From positions 28,280,145 through 28,344,144 of the forward strand of contig OW028574.1 of the NCBI GenBank assembly GCA_932294295.1: DNA of 64,000 nt. Reading direction: 5' to 3'. Of this stretch, positions 63,418 to 64,000 are shown piece after piece (within the stretch, counting starts at the first letter, position 1; each line of letters begins with the position of its first letter). Source of the stretch: Alitta virens. Lineage: Eukaryota; Annelida; Polychaeta; Phyllodocida; Nereididae. A program made the translations under genes and the position numbers. The notes under the pieces are model-generated. The model worked only from the letters and a program-made list of their open reading frames with translations, searched no databases and was not told where the DNA came from.

Positions 63418-64000
63418 GTGAACAACAAACCAAAAAAAGGTGTGAACAACAAACCAAAAAAAGGTGTGAACAACAAACCAAAAAAGGCGTGAACAACAAA
63501 CCAAAAAAAGGTGTGAACAACAAACCAAAAAAAGGTGTGAACAACAAACCAAAAAAAATGGGGGAACAACAAACCAAAAAATAGTGTGAACAACAAACCA
63601 AAAAAAGGTGTGAACAACAAACCAAAAAAAGGTGTGAACAACAAACCAAAAAAAGGTGTGAACAACAAACCAAAAAAAGGTGTGAACAACAAACCAAGCA
63701 AAAGTGTGAACAACAAACCAAAAAAAGGTGTGAACAACAAACCAAAAAAAGGTGTGAACAACAAACCAAGCAAAAGTGTGAACAACAAACCAAAAAAAGG
63801 TGTGAACAACAAACCAAAAAAAGGTGTGAACAACAAACCAAAAAAGGTGTGAACAACAAACCAAAAAAAGGTGTGAACAACAAACCAAAAAAGGTGTGAA
63901 CAACAAACCAAAAAAAGGTGTGAACAACAAACCAAAAAAAGGTGTGAACAACAAACCAAGCAAAAGTGTGAACAACAAACCAAAAAAAGGTGTGAACAAC
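63418..64000 (+). repeat. Copy 2 of the 1,027-bp-offset duplication, cut by the window edge
   Basis: This carries the same landmark series as 62,391-62,973 and is still matching at base 64,000. The array therefore continues beyond the window in the AAGC subfamily. Confidence 0.87.

Larger units (their letters stand above)
1..64000 (+). repeat. 24-bp satellite array filling the whole window
   Basis: The whole window is a head-to-tail array of one monomer: GGTGTG, AACAAC, AAACC and a run of A. The commonest unit is 24 bp with seven A. Units with six A (23 bp) and eight A (25 bp) are also frequent. Consensus composition is 14 A, 4 C, 4 G and 2 T, so the plus strand is A-rich and very T-poor. 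All monomers point the same way, and no inverted monomer or foreign insertion was seen. The array starts before base 1 and continues past base 64,000. Long homogeneous arrays with higher-order structure are typical of eukaryotic heterochromatin. The species and chromosomal position cannot be read from this sequence, and I do not recognise the monomer as a named satellite family. Confidence 0.98.
60593..64000 (+). repeat. Right-hand subfamily domain with AAGCAAAAG monomers
   Basis: From here to the window edge the array lacks the 19-bp unit, the CCAGAAAAGG and CCAAGAAAAGG units and, after 60,931, the GTGCGAAC units. It gains a private monomer, CCAAGCAAAAGTGTG, whose variant C lies at 61,140, 61,212, 61,522, 61,786, 61,858, 62,168, 62,672, 62,744, 62,934, 63,006, 63,316, 63,699, 63,771 and 63,961 (14 copies). 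Many are spaced 72 bp apart (three monomers). Five-G units persist at about 62,361, 62,530 and 63,557. The last two are followed by AATAGTGTG rather than AAAAGTGTG. Confidence 0.9.

Noticed and set aside
32526..63983. A minus-strand open frame of about 10,485 codons, and similar ones (e.g. 21,595-44,016, 17,759-33,661, 5,455-16,263).
   Set aside because: They are open only because the complement of the monomer has no stop in any frame. The frame of the motif shifts at every 23-, 25- or 19-bp unit, overlapping giant frames coexist, and no domain or plausible gene structure is visible.
1..64000. CRISPR array, because of regular short direct repeats.
   Set aside because: There are no spacers. 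The units abut each other and differ only by a few fixed variants. No cas genes or leader are present.
1..64000. Telomere repeat or bacterial iteron/origin array.
   Set aside because: The 24-bp unit does not contain a recognisable telomere motif. Its 64 kb length and kilobase higher-order structure do not fit iterons, which are short clusters next to a replication gene.
1..64000. Triplex (H-DNA) forming mirror repeat, since the plus strand is about 75% purine.
   Set aside because: Each monomer contains six pyrimidines spread through GTGTG, AACAAC and AACC, so there is no long uninterrupted homopurine mirror tract.
1..64000. CENP-B box or other known centromere protein motif in the monomer.
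   Set aside because: The CENP-B box core needs TTCG and CGGG elements. Neither appears in the consensus or in the variants I saw. Centromere function is neither supported nor excluded.
1..64000. Poly-A tails and AATAAA-like strings (e.g. AATAAAAAG near 1,310, AATAAACC near 2,299) as signs of retrotransposon insertions or polyadenylation sites.
   Set aside because: They are single-base variants of the monomer, and no target-site duplication or retroelement sequence accompanies them.
1..64000. Promoters, ribosome binding sites, terminators, tRNA or rRNA genes.
   Set aside because: No sequence departs from the monomer enough to form them. GGTGTG and A-runs recur every 24 bp, so any apparent match is part of the repeat.

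Overview
The window holds a single kind of sequence. From base 1 to base 64,000 it is one uninterrupted head-to-tail satellite (minisatellite-class) array. The consensus monomer is 24 bp: GGTGTG, AACAAC, AAACC, then seven A. I estimate about 2,700 monomers (64,000 divided by a mean unit of about 23.8 bp). Every monomer I read has the same orientation. I found no unique sequence, transposon, RNA gene, CRISPR array or credible protein gene, and neither edge of the array lies in the window. A homogeneous array this long, with kilobase-scale higher-order repeats (HORs), fits heterochromatin of a eukaryote (centromeric, pericentromeric, subtelomeric or sex-chromosome type) assembled from long reads. 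Nothing here identifies the taxon.

Monomer level: variation is of two kinds. The first is the A-tract length, giving 23-, 24- and 25-bp units. The second is a small set of recurring point or indel variants. These include a 19-bp unit lacking 5 bp, CpG-bearing units (GTGCGAAC, GGCGTGAAC, AACGTGTG), a unit with five G in a row (ATGGGGGAAC) followed by AAGTGTG, and units with CCAAGAAAAGG, ATGGTGTG, CAGACC, CACACC, AGCTGTG, GGTGGGAAC, AATAAACC, AAGAAACC, CCAACC or CCTAAA. They recur in a reproducible order, so they serve as landmarks for large duplicated modules.

Layout: 0.5-2.7 kb is a module repeated at 19.1-21.2 kb and again at 23.3-24.7 kb. 2.7-4.4 kb is repeated at 14.2-15.8 kb. A 1.87-1.89 kb tandem duplication (about 4.96-8.72 kb) is nested in a 4.5 kb tandem duplication (5.7-10.3 and 10.2-14.8 kb). 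A 1,474-bp tandem pair spans 15.7-18.7 kb. A 3.5 kb tandem pair spans 19.7-26.8 kb. 26.8-35.9 kb is a mosaic with 144-bp and 456-bp sub-repeats. A 4,055-bp tandem pair spans 35.9-44.0 kb. 44.0-53.0 kb is again a mosaic of modules seen elsewhere. A 2,936-bp-offset pair spans 53.0-58.7 kb. Near 60.6 kb the array switches to a different subfamily that lacks the 19-bp unit and carries a private AAGCAAAAG variant, with its own 646-bp and 1,027-bp duplications up to the right edge.

Reading frames: 24 is a multiple of three, and the complementary strand of the monomer has no stop codon in any frame. That creates thousands-of-residues-long open frames on the minus strand and short repetitive ones on the plus strand. 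I treat all of them as by-products of the repeat. The interest of the window lies in the structure, history and possible chromatin behaviour of the satellite, not in genes. Boundaries below were located by comparing landmark variants and their offsets by eye. They have not been checked by base-by-base alignment.
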